Counted from the first letter of the stretch, positions 30,300-42,481 are shown. The stretch: 64,000 nt of DNA from Auricularia sp. M13 (GCA_037042915.1 CM073199.1:3472001-3536000), one strand, 5' to 3'. Notes: a model not told the origin generated them from the letters alone. Numbers and translations: made by a program.

Positions 30300-31220
30300 A
30301 TGGCCGACGACGCCCGCAGCCCCCTATACAGCTTCTCTTCTGCTCTTAAGGTCGAATTCAACGGGCCGGAACTGTCACTGCCATCGCTCTCCGCTCAGCT
30401 CTCTCAGCCGTTCCTCTTAGCCCAAGCTCGTGAGCACTTCGCTGGGTTCGATAGGCCCGGCTTCCGCGTCTTCCTCACCGTGCCCATCGACCCGAACGCC
30501 CCCCACGCTGCGGGCTCCCTCCCAATCGTCTCGCAGCCCCGCGCAGTGATACAGTCACCTCCCCTACTGCCGGCTACTGTGGCAGCACCAAACGAGAAGC
30601 CGATCGTCACAGCGCACTGTGCGATGAGATTGTGCAGCCGCCCGCCAACTCCCGATTCTGGGGCCACCCCCTTCCAATACTCCCTCCAGTATGCCCTCAG
30701 CCGTCGCGGTCTCATGACTCCGCCGGGGAGCCCGAGGAGGTCCTCAGCCGGTGGTGGCAACTCGCTCGCCTATTCGCCCACGGTAGCAACAGCGTGGACG
30801 CACGACACCAATTCACTGGTGTACAAAGGCGCTACAAAGGTCCCTCTAGTGTCCGCTCCCTTCTACATCCGTGACGTCGCTGGCCCATCGTCCTCTCCTC
30901 ACGCACACGGCATGCATGCAACTGGCACGGAACTGGCACCCCCCGCGCTCGCTCAGTCGGCCCGCCCCCCATCGCCCAAATCAATCATAATTTGTGATAC
31001 TTGCCTTATGTCCTTCGATCAGGTGCTCAGCGCCATCGAGCACGGCGCGGAGCATGGCGAAGTCAGGCCCTTGGTCTGTCATGGAGGCTGTGGGAAAGCC
31101 TTTGAGACTGGCCTGGATAGACGCGAGCACTGGCAAGAGGTCCCGCTGTGCGAGAAAGACCACCATAAGTCCTTCATCGATGCGGTCATTGACTCCGTCC
31201 TCCCATTGTACAGGTACTGA
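30300..31220 (+). CDS. Hypothetical protein with C2H2-type zinc finger (306 aa)
   Basis: Intronless frame from ATG 30300 to TGA 31218-31220, the longest well-supported single-exon host frame of the middle region. The first 220 residues are Pro/Ser-rich, with an SP-rich block (TPPGSPRRSS) and short ordered parts (FLTVPIDPNAPH). Near residue 231 is a CxxC-x12-H-x3-H finger (CDTC...H-GAE-H), followed by CHGGC...REHW, which may be a second, irregular finger. Such proteins are common, lineage-specific and of unknown role in mushrooms; nucleic-acid or protein binding is a fair guess. A TATA-like TTATAA lies about 65 nt upstream. Confidence 0.65.
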   Translation: MADDARSPLYSFSSALKVEFNGPELSLPSLSAQLSQPFLLAQAREHFAGFDRPGFRVFLTVPIDPNAPHAAGSLPIVSQPRAVIQSPPLLPATVAAPNEKPIVTAHCAMRLCSRPPTPDSGATPFQYSLQYALSRRGLMTPPGSPRRSSAGGGNSLAYSPTVATAWTHDTNSLVYKGATKVPLVSAPFYIRDVAGPSSSPHAHGMHATGTELAPPALAQSARPPSPKSIIICDTCLMSFDQVLSAIEHGAEHGEVRPLVCHGGCGKAFETGLDRREHWQEVPLCEKDHHKSFIDAVIDSVLPLYRY

Positions 31221-32894
31221 ATGTTGTCTGCCTGCGCTCGTCTCGGACCAAGAACCTTCTTACCGTGTAGCAGTGCTAGTAGTATCTGAAAGATGAGCAT
31301 GTACGCAGCTCGACACTGCGTATCTCAGCGAGCACTCGGAAACTCTTATGCATTACAGGACTTCAGTTGAGGCACAAAGAGAGGCACTAAGCGCCGTCCG
31401 GCGGAGACAAAGGCCACACAAGCCCAAACAGTGAGGCTATGTCCGCGCTTTCCCCAGCTGAACACCGACGCTCCTAGCAGCTCGAGCCCGCGGCCATCCC
31501 TCGAAGGCCATCCAGGCCTGCAGCGGGTGCCACTACCCTCTCGGGGCTTCCAAGGTCGGGACTTGTCGCGGCAGTGACACCACATCTCCAACCTGAACAG
31601 CGGGCACTGCATGCGACCGCGCTGTCTTGCCCGTACGAGTGCCAACATCACATCCCTGCGCCCCAAGCCCGTCGCTAACTGGACAGGTTTCAGTGACGCG
31701 TAAGCCCTCCATCACCCACGGCGCAGTTAGCTGACAATGGTACTGGTCCCAGAGTATCACCAAGCGCTCCCGTATTCGCCCACGACGGCGAGCGCGCCTT
31801 TCTTCACTCTAAAATTCGTAAGCCAATAGGTCACATTGACCCTGCCACAGTCTGTTCAACATTAATCAGGTCATCAATACTAGAGTAACGAGCACGAAGT
31901 GTGCACTCCAGTGTCAACATCGCACCTGTCGACGCCCTGCCACAAGGAATAGCCATGCGCTCGGTATCGACTGTAGCGCCGACACCTGCCACTCATGCGA
32001 TGTACGACCTGCTGACAAGCAGCACGCAAGATCTATCTCCCGAAACCTCACTGCGAACGGTGGGCTGAGACGTTCCAGACAGCACGCAAGCCCGTCTAAC
32101 CGATTTCCAGCCAGCCTATAATGTCCAAAATCGCTCTCTCCCCCGATCAATGCGTGCGCCACTCCGTGGCTTGCAGACGGTCACGCTTCGCAAACAAATA
32201 CTCACTGCAGCTGGCTCTGTAAACTTTGTGCATCGGGGTGTCAAGTTATGCAGGGATACCTTGCACGGGCCGCACCTCGACTGGCACCTCACAGTGTTCC
32301 CGCCCGTCGGGGCGGCACCACGTAGAAGCAATGTACTATGTGTTATACTGACTCGCAGAAGTCCATCGGAGATCTTTCTGTCGTCGTCTGTACCTACCTA
32401 CCTACCGATGCTGGCGCAAACCGCGGCCGCCTAGCCCTGGAGTATGACCCAGCTTTGAGGCCACTCTGATACGATTTAGGCTGGCGTCTCTGTATATCTT
32501 GCATATAACGATCCTTCTGGGCACTCTTGTATCAATGAGATTGTCGTCGAACCACATCCGTTAAAAATCCTGACAAAGCAAGTGCGAACATGTAGATCAA
32601 AAGTAGGCGGCATGATGTCACTGTTATCGAAGGTGAAGGCACTCGCTTCGAGGACTTCAAGGATTCCCTTAAAATGTCCCTGAGGCTTTTACGAAGTATT
32701 AAAATTTTGGATATTAGAAGAACTTCCAGGTGTAATATGGAAAAGGAACGGGATAATTGGGAACAGATTGGGAATGACTGGGAAACTGACGTCACCGGCC
32801 CAATGGGGTCAAATTTTCATGGCCAGCTTTTTCATCAGCCGGCATAGTCGCTCGGGGGATAAAGAACGGCACTAAGCGTGACCGTAACAATGTC
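31221..32894. other. No gene recognised
   Basis: Nothing with a motif. A short TACC microsatellite (four units) lies at about 32391-32406. Confidence 0.5.
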
Positions 32895-33319
32895 ATGGGC
32901 AATGCAGAGCTCTGGAACCAACTCGGTGACAACATGATTGGTGTCACGCTGACAACGGAACTGGACGGGGGCAACGCAAGCTCAATTATAGTGGCCCATG
33001 TCGAGCCCACGGCAGGCACGCCAGGCGGGACGGATTCCGATGCGGTTGACAATGCCTCGGAGGCGCAGACAGGTGAAGCACCAGTCTGCCATTAATATTC
33101 GGATCTCTAACGGCCCTGCGCGCAGCTCCTGCCACTTCCTCGGGAGAAGTCCTGCGCGATGACGACGGGTTCATCATGCAGGTGAGGAAGAGGAAGGGCA
33201 ATGCGAGACGCCCCTCAGCTGCGAGCGCCATGGACGAGTCGCTGCTGCTCAAGAAAGCGCGCAACTCCTCTCCCGGCGTGCTGGCCGGCGAGGAGCACGC
33301 TAGCGGAGGCGAGGAGTGA
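32895..33319 (+). CDS. Two-exon small basic-tailed protein (123 aa), unknown
   Basis: Exon 1 32895-33072 and exon 2 33126-33319, split by a 53-nt intron (GTGAAG donor, GCGCAG acceptor), join in frame to 124 codons including TGA. The first half is Thr/Gly/Asp-rich (VEPTAGTPGGTDSDAVDN). The second half has RDDDGFIMQVRKRKGNARR followed by LLLKKARN, a likely nuclear localisation signal. The intron and the sharply charged second exon support a real gene. It may be the tail of a larger gene or of a decayed element; I do not recognise a family. Confidence 0.5.
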
Positions 33320-35638
33320 GTACCGACAATGGCTATGAACCGGAAGTATCCGTTGGGAAATTCCCGTCATAGGGCCAGGTGACCGGATTCCATAGCAGGC
33401 TAACCAGACAACATGAACTTTGAGGATTTGCTGCATAAATATGAGAAAAAAGAATTAAAATGTTACTCAGGAGGAATTCCAGATTTATCAAGCTGTTGTG
33501 GAGTCCAGGATCATCGAGATAATCCCAGCGCTTTTTGTCATCCTCCCAAGTATCTAAGTCATCAGTTCAAAGTCTCAGCATTCAGGCACATAAGTTCTAA
33601 AGTTATTCCTGAACCAGATCCAACCTGTGCTCATGGACTGGATAGTCTCTAATGACCTACTTATGAATCATGTTAGGGTTCAAACAAGGTTTACCCCTCA
33701 ATTTCAGGTGGTTGTACAGGTCTCGGGAGCTTCGGGGCGGATCTCGGAGGCAAATAACCATTTTTCAAAAAACGAAATAAGGTCCTCATCGGACCCCTCC
33801 CTCCCTCGTCCTTGTGCTATCGGATTTTGCCGATGGACACCCCTTGTTGCAGGCTATGGAGACGATGTAGTGGATAGGATGAGGTGGAACGGGTCCCAGG
33901 ATGACGTAGGACGACTACTCCCAAATAGGAAGGTAGTGGAAGAAGACTAAGAGATCGATGCGGCATTGATTCCATGGTGTAGCTCATGGAGTAAGTCCCC
34001 TGGGCTTGAGACCTTCCAGGGTAGATTCTACATATTGACAAAGGTTTAGAATAATTTCTCCGGAAGTCCTGGTGAAAGGGACGGTGGACAATGGACTTGC
34101 ATAACGGCCTTCGGAGCCTTGTCAGCTTCCCTATCGAACACCCAGCATCGGTCCTCTTCCACGGGTTTCCCCTCAAAAAAATCGAGCTCTTCGGTAAACA
34201 TGTTCTCATAGAAGGCAAAATCAACCTATGACAAGCTGAGGGTGCGATGGGAAAGGGAATGTGCTGAGATCAAATTGTGTCAGCTTCCCTGTTAGGACTA
34301 GTATACCCATCCCGCATGCCTCTCCAGGCTGCTGGCACCTCGGCTAGCCTCCCTCGGCATCACTGAACCCTTGTCAACTTCGGTTGTCTCATGCGACACA
34401 CCAGTACCATCGTCCTCGACCACCGCCGTGTTTGTTTCCGATCAGCGTGTAGGCGTTCATCGGTCTGTCTCCTCGGTGTCACATTACGGCCTACACCCTT
34501 GGAGATGTAGTACACCACACCTCGGCTATTGCCCTGCATGGCCGGTGCGCACTGGGAGTACAGGTGACGCTACAACGATCTTGCTGACATACATCCTTCA
34601 CCCTCTGTCCCATGGATGCTCGACCGCTCCGGTACCTTGGACCTCGGCCACTACACTCTCCTCGGTCTGCGCTCCACATGGTCCATGGTCCGGAGGATGT
34701 CTGGATACGTTGGGAGTCTCGATTGTGGGGTGGTGCGCTTGTACCTCACTCGCTGACGCGTTGCGCTCGCTGCTGCGCTCGCCATTGCGCCGGCCCCTTT
34801 CGCCCCCGGTGTCGGTGTGTGCGTATATGCAGTGACACCTCAGTCTGTCGTGGATACCCACCGGATACCCTTCATAGGCACAGACATCCTTATCACCTTC
34901 GTCCGGAGTCGTTCCACGCCTTCATTCACTCTTTCTTGACCCTCCCTTAAACCCCTTTACCCCCATTGCTTTCACTGGCTTCCGATTACCCTCGGTGACT
35001 TCCCTGATGTCTTTCCCCATCGCTTCCGGACCCCCTTTGGTGTTGGTTGGCTTTCTTTGTCGTCCGGAGCGCTCGGATCCGGTTTGCCTCCGGTCGGACT
35101 ATATGTACCGGCAATTGCCCTCGGATGTACCCTAGGTTGGATCTGGTCTATTATGTGTTTGACCTTCCCCTCCTGAGTACCCTTCCTGGTCGGCTATGCC
35201 TCCTGATCGGTAGTGTATGCAGCACACCTTGACACAAGCCAGCCAGAAACCAATGCGGATGTAGTCGAGGACAACGACAATGGCATATTTCATCCTGAGA
35301 CTGAGGTTGATGGGGTCCAGTGAAGCTGAGGGAAAGTAGCCGAGGTTCCAGCGACCTGGTGAGGCATGCAGAGAGGGTATATTGGCCACCAGGGGCGGGC
35401 AAAGTGGTGAAAGAGATACAACAGGAGTGGCCTATAGGTGTAATCGTCGCAGACTATAAAAATCAGACCACATAGAGCTTATGATTGTTAAGGTTGTGTG
35501 CGGCGCGAATAGCGAGGTGCAAAGCGCCTCGAATGAACGCCGCGCGCAATGCTGCCCCCTCAGTCATGCTTTTGTGCACCTTGGGAACCCAGTTGTTCTG
35601 GATGAATCAATTTATGCTGCCGCTCCAGTGCTGGATTA
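33320..35638. other. No intact gene; possible coding relic on the minus strand near 34050-34230
   Basis: Read on the minus strand, 34230 to 34060 gives a protein-like run (FYENMFTEELDFFEGKPVEE and so on) with no start or splice support. Around 34330-35060 the sequence is C/T-rich with long chance frames. Confidence 0.3.
35541..35590. repeat. Direct repeat, left copy (pairs with 36171-36220)
   Basis: The core GCTGCCCCCTCAGTCATG plus TTTTGTGCACC is nearly identical to the copy at 36171-36220. Weaker similarity reaches upstream to CAGACCA...ATTGTTA in both. The pair flanks the TA-type MITE. Confidence 0.6.
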
Positions 35639-36129
35639 GCGCTCAGTTAGTTACCGAAAGTTACTAACTTTGTTACTAACGTGTTAGTTAGTAACATGTT
35701 AGTAACGCCTGCGCTGGGGGAAGGTCGTGTTATTAACTTCACAAGCACATCAGAGCCGCCAGCTGAGGAAGGGATCCTGGCCCTTGAGTGACTTTGATCG
35801 GGTGAATCTCACTTTTCACAGCCTCCAAATGTCTTATATTGCCTGGAAGTGGGAAAATTTGGCTAATCTCATATACCTGAGTGCCCCACTTGCTGTGTGG
35901 CACTCAATGAACTGTCCTGGAGAGCTTAACATGTGCCTTTGACCTCAGAGCTTGCTGAGAGCACCTCTAGTATGCTATTTACTGACCTCGGAGAAGAGCA
36001 AGATACACCCACAACCTGCATTGTATTATATAAGCGCAACTGTTACTAACAATGTTACTAACACGGTGTTACTAACACCTAACGTTAGTAACGTGTTAGT
36101 TACCTCACAGGAGATAACTAACTGAGCGC
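35639..36129. mobile_element. TA-flanked MITE with GTTAGTAAC repeats, 491 bp
   Basis: Terminal inverted repeats GCGCTCAGTTAGTTA are flanked by TA at 35637-35638 and 36130-36131. Subterminal zones of about 70 bp at both ends are built of GTTACTAAC/GTTAGTAAC 9-mers in both orientations (about five on the left, six on the right). TA duplication suggests Tc1/mariner mobilisation. No ORF of note. Confidence 0.75.
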
Positions 36130-38520
36130 TATGCTGGATCAGACCAAGTAGCGATTGTAATTGTTAGGGTCGCGCGTGATGCTGCCCCCTCAGTCATGGT
36201 TTTGTGCACCTCGGGAATCCAAAGTTAAGTAAAATACTTTTCAAAGAATCAGCAACTTCACAGTAATCATCATTTGACTGTGTTGGTCAGAGGTATCAGG
36301 CAAGTAGCCTCCCCCATGCATCTTGGCATTGCTGTTTTTTCTAGCACTCAAATGGCACCTGCTCAACATCATCAGGGTAATGTATTGATGGAGATTGTAT
36401 TGCATGAGTCCCGATGAGGCACATCCAGCCAAGCCTGGTACATCAGCAACGGTTATTGTAACTGCGAAACTTTGGGACTATTGGTGCTCGCATCACGCCC
36501 GAGTTTCTGCACCCAACCAAGCAACCAAACAAGCCAGCGGCTGAACCAATGGCCAGATAGTAGACCCAAGTCACCCGACCAATGGCCAAACCAGCAGACC
36601 TGAACGACCAACCCAACGGCAGTCCAGGCCGTCCGGAAGCGTGACCGTCTGCAAGCCGCAATGCTACGCGCGGCGCACTGCACTGGTTAAGTATGGTGTG
36701 GGAGGAGAGAATCAAGTAGGAAAGCGATATTAGACTCCGCTTCAATTGCTCTTCCCGCCCGCTCTCTCCGAACCTGAGGCTGTCCTGCGGAGTACCACGG
36801 CCAGCGGCTGCTTTCAACGGGACAGAATGATTCGACAAATACCAGATTGCTATCCGCCCATTGGCACCGGGCGGCTCGTTCCTGCTCCTTTGCTTTGTCA
36901 ATTCTCCGAGGCCGCCGAGTGTCGTACGGTGCGCGAGCGCCAGGCGGTAGACATTTGGAGCAGATGACCATCCCGCGCGCGTTCTGGCTCAACGCGTCGC
37001 GTAATATCCGAAGTTGGCGTACGGTTATCAACCACTGTGCGCTATGCACGCGGTACGAACGGCGGTCCCGTAGGACGAATCACGAACGCGCAGAGGAGGG
37101 ATCTCCAAGCCGGGCGCCGGGCGGATTTGAGGAAGGGGCTGTTCGCGCGACGGACGGCCATTCCGCGCGAGTTCACGTCGCACTGTCGTGCTAGTCTCGA
37201 ACAGCGTTGTGCCGGCGCACGCCCGTCCTACGACCTGCGCCGTCCGGACTTGTACACCGTCCCGTCGGCGTGAAGCCTCTTTCTGTTCACGCGAACTGGG
37301 CCGGCTTCAGGTTGCCCTTCAAAGGAAACGGCCATTGGCAGATTTTCCGCTGCTGTTCGCGGGGCATCGGCGCGGTCTTGTGCTACGATACGACACCGTG
37401 GTCCTATGTCAGTCCTTGTGCCCATCCAGCCGCGCGAAATTATTCGCTCTTGTCTGCCTGCACACGAGCCCGCTGCGTGCTTCTATCTCCACCGCTCGGA
37501 GCAGCCGCCGAGACGCTGTGACCTCTGTGGCGGTCCTTAGCTCTGGCTCGTCCATTTCTGTTTATGAAGCCTCCGAGGATCCTCGACTTCACACTACTTC
37601 TTAAGCGTCACGGCCGAGCACTGCCGCAACGCAGTGCACTCGACAAATGCACTAGAAGGACAACGGTTGTGGGCCGGCCAGAATGGCACAACCTTCGTTT
37701 GCGGGCTAGGGCGATGACACTGGCCAGGGCGTGACTCAGAACTGCAACACCGCGAAGCTCACGCAGGGTGCAGCTTGTGTCGCTTTCGTTGTTGTGCCTG
37801 TGCCCAAAGTCCGGTGTCGTCTGGTGTCATGCCATTGGAAGTTCGCGTACGGCCACAACCCGCTTCTGGGGTGCCAACTGCGCGAGTCAAAACCCTGTCA
37901 TGGTCCAACAATCGTTGTTCTCCAGGGTCTTCGTCGCGATAGCATGACCCTGATTTCTGCATCTTGTGATTCGTACGGGGGATGGACTGAAATAGGAGTA
38001 AATGTGCAATGTTGAATGGCGATGTCGAGGGTCCAATGTCGAGGGTCCTTGGACGAAGATGCCCTGAACTCACGCCCCGCGTGTTGTCCGTGATATGTGC
38101 ATTCGGATCTCACGCGGTCTCAGCAGCGAGCGACTCAACATGGCTTATCTTCCGTGATACCCATAGAAGCGCCTGGACCCGTTTTCTACAACTTCGAAAA
38201 CGGTGACTGCTCAGACGGGCACACCATTGGCTACCAGAATTCTATGCACACCGCGTCCTTCATGGGACCGGTAGGGGGACTCGAATTCTCATGATTTGAG
38301 CACATGAGCCCACGGAGTCTTGGTCATCATCATTGGCCCATGGCACCACGTCGCATACCATTCATAGTTCAAAATGCTCACGCGACGGGCAACTAGCAGA
38401 CTAGCTTTGCGCTCCGGATTAGGGAAGGTATGAAGATTCACGAATGTTCACATTGATCAATGGTGCTAAGTGCGACACCGTACAGACTATGTTGGACCAG
38501 TCCTCTCCCGCAGAGGGGTG
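36130..38520. other. Mostly unassigned; second copy of the direct repeat at 36171-36220
   Basis: Apart from the direct repeat, the frames between 36443 and 37610 lack motifs and mutual splice support. At 38020-38045 a short tandem GTCGAGGGTCC(A/T) appears. I see no gene. Confidence 0.5.
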
Positions 38521-39164
38521 CTAGAAGCATTCACTGATACTCCTCGTATCCGTGCAAAAAGAATCTAGAGGTAACACGATATTGGTAAGGTGCTCGGCAA
38601 ATGAGGGCTGGACGAACTGCTTCCAAATCAGAACCTGTACTGGATGCTGAATGACTCTCCAAGGAATATCCTCAGCATTGATGCCCAATTTGTCGGCTAT
38701 ATCTTGCCTGATCTTGTAACACTCCTGCTTGGATTCGTCGGAGAGCCTATCCCAAAGGCGCGGCGCATCGATTCCTGTGTCGGTAGCCTTGGGCCAAGGG
38801 TCGATGGCGTAGAACTGATCCGCTGCCAACGTAAACATGAGCTTATCATGGATTAGCAAATACACCGTAGACGCGATATCAACTGTTGTTAACCCACGTA
38901 GCGCACTTCAGATGTCGGTGACATGTAGCATTCGATTACGGATTGGCGCTCCTGTTTCTCCAGCCTTTTGTAATAGATTTCAAGGTCGTCTGCAGGGCCC
39001 GTAGAACCCTCCTTGGATTTAGCACCAAGCTCTTTCGCGAATTTGCTGGCCTGGTCCTCTGTAAGGATCCAACCGCCGACAAGATACATCGTTTCGTCGG
39101 AGTATCGCGCATTGCGCTCTTGTATCCGTTCATAACGATCTTGGTCAGGATGTGGCGTCGCCAT
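38521..39164 (-). pseudogene. Frameshifted gene of unknown function (about 205 aa)
   Basis: Two minus-strand frames fit end to end. The first (39164-38898) starts MATPHPDQDRYERIQERNAR and runs to SPTSEVRYV. The second continues at about 38895 with LTTVDIASTVYLLIHDKLMF and ends SISECF before TAG at 38521-38523. They differ by one base, and the 15 nt between the frames (GTGGGTTAACAACAG) are too few for an intron, so a single-base loss near 38896-38899 is the simplest reading; assembly error is possible. A clean TATA box 48 nt upstream and well-behaved charged sequence show it was a genuine gene. No domain recognised. Confidence 0.6.
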
Positions 39165-39211
39165 ACCGGTGGAAGCAGCGAGGGACAGAAGGCAAGTAAT
39201 GACGATCGGAG

Positions 39212-39220
39212 TTTATATAG
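39212..39220 (-). promoter_or_regulatory. TATA box of the frameshifted gene
   Basis: On the minus strand the sequence reads CTATATAAAC, about 50 nt before the ATG at 39164, a normal distance for this genome. Confidence 0.6.
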
Positions 39221-40558
39221 TGTCTGACGGTGCGCCGATCAACCTACAGTAGTGGCAGTAGTTTAAGGTTCAGATCTGTGGTAGGTCCGCGTATTAAGAA
39301 ATCATGCGCGCGAGTGAAGGGCATCCTCGCGCCGACTTTTGTAAATTTATAGCATGCCGGCCGCGAGTTGAATGTGACAGATGGAGGAGCAGTCGGACTT
39401 GTTTCGCCAATACCATATCCGCGTCACAGCTTGCGGGCATCGAGCGCTCAGGCCAGGTGACGAGATGAAAAGCTGTTTGCACGAGGAAAGTGCAATTGAA
39501 GCGGAGCTCGAAATCAGTCCTCATGCTCACTCGGGTTCTGGGGCCCTGGTGTATGTCCGCGCGCTTCAGAGCCGGAGAACAGCCACACTTGCCGCAAAGT
39601 ACGAGATATGACCGCCTATGCCTGGGCTTCGCGCGTACCAATCCATCCAGTGCATCTTGAACAGCCCGTCCCGGCGTCACCTGTGGTTTCGCCAGCCGTA
39701 CTTCTGCGAACCAGCGCTGAATCGGCTCGCTGTCGGAAAACTTCATATGCTTCATTCATTCTTGACGCGTATAATTTGCTAGTGTTGCGTCGTTCGAAAG
39801 CGACTCGTGGGGCGTCTATCAGTTCGACCCGACCAGAGCGCAGCGACCACTTGGCTACAACACTACCTGTCCAACTTGTTTCTCTCGACGTGCTTACCTT
39901 GGTTAACTCTGGATATCTGTGCTCTTTGTCCATCCCGTCCGTTGCCTATGACCATAAGTACGATCGACATAACACTCGTACTGCGGTTTGAAACTTAGGA
40001 TGACGCTTGCTCTTCCAACAATTCCAACAAAGATATTACGACGGAGAGTTCGGCCAACCTTCAGCGCTCCTACTCACGCTTGCGAGCGCTCACGGTTCTG
40101 TCCTCGGCGCTATTGTGCTTTCAGTTTAGTCTCCTCGACCGCCGCACGTCCCGCATCGTCAGTGCTCACAGTGGAAGAAACACCTCACCTGACAGATAGT
40201 AGGTGTTATTGCACGAGTTTCTGTTCTCATTCGCTTGCTTTGGCGCCTTGTGTTCCTTTAGTACGCAAGGCGAGTTGACCAAATGCCCGGCTGGAGCTCC
40301 ATCGACACTGCTTTTCGTCTGTAGCCACAGAGCAGGTAAATCCTCCTGCTTGGCTTGCTGAATTAAGCGCCTGTTCCTTTCCCGATTGGGCTGCGCTCCG
40401 GATAGACCGCTTAACTGTGCGCCAATGGTCGAACTCTGCTCTCGCTACTCCAAATATATGTATTTTTCGAGGATCTCCTATGATCAACGACCGGTATTCT
40501 CTCCAGGTGATGTTGAGAGCTGACCGTAGTTCCGAAATCCTGTGGCGCGCAGTGACTC

Positions 40559-40566
40559 TATAAAAG
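40559..40566 (+). promoter_or_regulatory. TATA box of the secreted hydrophobic protein gene
   Basis: TATAAAAG lies 90 nt before the ATG at 40656 and is followed by a C/T-rich leader, typical of highly expressed fungal genes. Confidence 0.65.
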
Positions 40567-40655
40567 CGAGGTCGTGCAGCCCTCTACTCTCCAACCACTC
40601 CAGCTTCAGCTACTCGTCCTCAACGCGACTAACCTTCTCCCACCCCTCTTACGCC

Positions 40656-41387
40656 ATGCAGCAGACCCGTCTCCTCCCGCTCTTCGTCGCGTGCTTCGCG
40701 TTCAGCCTCTTCGCCCTCGCCAGCCCCGTTGGCAAAGACGTCGCTGTTGCGCGCACTGCAGACCCGCTCACTGTTATCCTCAACGCTTTTCTTGAGCTAA
40801 AGGCCAAGATTGACGTGAACATCGCTGCGCTCGGTGCGTGTACCCATCGTTTTGTCCATGACATTATGCCTGACACCGAGCCCTACACTCACAGTCAAGC
40901 TCAACGTCAAGGCAGACATCTCGGTCATCATCGCGCAGATTGTCGTGGAGATTTCAGCCTGCGTCAAGGTGCTCGCGAGCGTCGGCGCCGTCGTAGACCT
41001 CAGCGACAAGGAGAAGATCTCGGCCATTGCCAAAGTCTGCGCTCAGATCATTGTCGTGCGTTCAGTCCCGCTGGATTTATGCATTTCAGCGACTGAAAGC
41101 TTGCGCTTTTGCAGAATCTCTGTGCTTGCATCACTGTCTTCGCCAAGATCATCGCAAACGTGACCGCCGTGGTGACTCTCAACGTCGCGCTCGTGGGCCT
41201 CCTCGTTCAGCTCAACCTCTGCGTCAGCGGAATCCTCGTCATTATTGCACCTCTGTACGTTCATAATAACTCCCATACACGTGTTATTGTGTGTGTGCGA
41301 TGTGCTGACTTTCCCTCTAGCTGCGCTCAGATCACCGCTGTCGTGAACCTTGGTTTCCCGCTCCTCTGTTCTATGCTCGGCCTATAA
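40656..41387 (+). CDS. Small secreted or membrane-associated hydrophobic protein (180 aa)
   Basis: Exons 40656-40833, 40895-41052, 41115-41254 and 41321-41387 join to 181 codons. All four introns-exon joins use GT and AG ends and keep frame. A signal peptide (LLPLFVACFAFSLFALAS) is followed by long aliphatic stretches with regularly spaced cysteines (SACVKVL, KVCAQII, NLCACIT, QLNLCVS, PLCAQIT, PLLCSML). Val, Ile, Leu and Ala dominate, and charged residues are few. This type of multi-copy hydrophobic secreted protein is common in mushrooms; it is not a hydrophobin, because the eight-cysteine hydrophobin pattern with a CC doublet is absent. Function is unknown; a surface-active or cell-wall role is a guess. 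Confidence 0.8.
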
Positions 41388-42343
41388 TCATATCACGCGC
41401 GATACCGCCTACACATGGCGCCAAAGATTCTCATCTCGAGCTTCCATATGGCCCTGTAGCTGCTGTTTTCTTCATGTTTTGATTCCACATTGTTTAATTT
41501 CTGTACTTTCACTGGTGTAGTGGCAAGATTGTTATAATTGCAGCCTCTAATTTTTTTTTCAGACGGATAATATAACTTTGCGTAATACGAGGTTGAGGAA
41601 GAAACAGTCATGATCAGGGAACAATGCGGGGTTAGAATTCGTGTCTTCCGCTCCCGTTCCCGTTCCCCCTCCCAAATGGACTTCATCGCGATCTTCAGCT
41701 CGTAGCCTTTGCGCTGCCAAGTATGGACGAGTACTAGAATGTTATATCCCAGCCATTTATGCCATGTCAGAGCTGCCTTGTCCAATGCTTCATGCCGAAC
41801 CGATTTTATCAGGTGCGTAAAAACCTGCTGTTTCGCTATACACACTACCAAGACGCGATTGTTCCGACGGACCTCCTCAGGAGCTGTGCTATCAAATTGA
41901 CATGGTTTCGTTATATAGACAGAAAATACATCTCGGCATCGGATATGTCACTGACATGCCATTTTACTTGAGCCACTGCAGGTACCGGGTACGTTCGACT
42001 CGCGCGAGCAGATTCCGACCGGGGCCGGATGGACTGCCCAGCGCTTCAGAAACTCGAGGTGAACATATATGGCTATTTATGGTCTGTACGACGACGACGC
42101 AGTATAGTTCGAGTCCTACTGCGAGTTATTCGGACGCTGCTCATGACCTAGTTGCAGGATGTTTCTTCCCATGCTGCCTCCAATGGAGGACAACGATCCC
42201 TCCGCTTCGTCATGGTGAAGCGGAATGCAATCATGGTTATTCTATTGGCCGAGAAAGGCGCGGGCCAATGGCTGAACACGGATTTCACTTGCACCGATTG
42301 CTTCTTTCGAGCCGACCCAAATAATAGCATGGAAATTCTGTAC
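41388..42343. other. No gene recognised
   Basis: A minus-strand frame of 152 codons (41393-41851) lacks motifs and overlaps the 3' flank of the preceding gene. I do not support it as a gene. Confidence 0.45.
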
Positions 42344-42404
42344 GTTGACATAATCGCTCCGCGAAGGGATGGCCACAATGACACGAGTTTTCAGGTATAT
42401 AAAG
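42344..42404 (+). promoter_or_regulatory. Promoter of second peroxygenase: conserved block and TATA box
   Basis: TTGACATAATCGCTCCGCG at 42345-42363 matches the block upstream of the first peroxygenase with one change, and TATATAAAG lies at 42396-42404, 78 nt before the ATG. Two CCAAT-type sites lie upstream (42243 and 42265 region). Confidence 0.6.
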
Positions 42405-42481
42405 TGGCGAGCGTGAAGGACCCAGCACTTATCACACATTCCACTTCGTTACCTTACAACTTAGCCCACTCGCCCTTCGCC

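Noticed and set aside
34371-34835. 154-codon Ser/Thr/Cys-rich + strand frame
   Set aside because: Lies in C/T-rich sequence open in several frames at once; no motif.
42090-42135. Sequence resembling a tRNA B box (GTTCGAGTCC)
   Set aside because: No matching A box or cloverleaf arms upstream at tRNA spacing.
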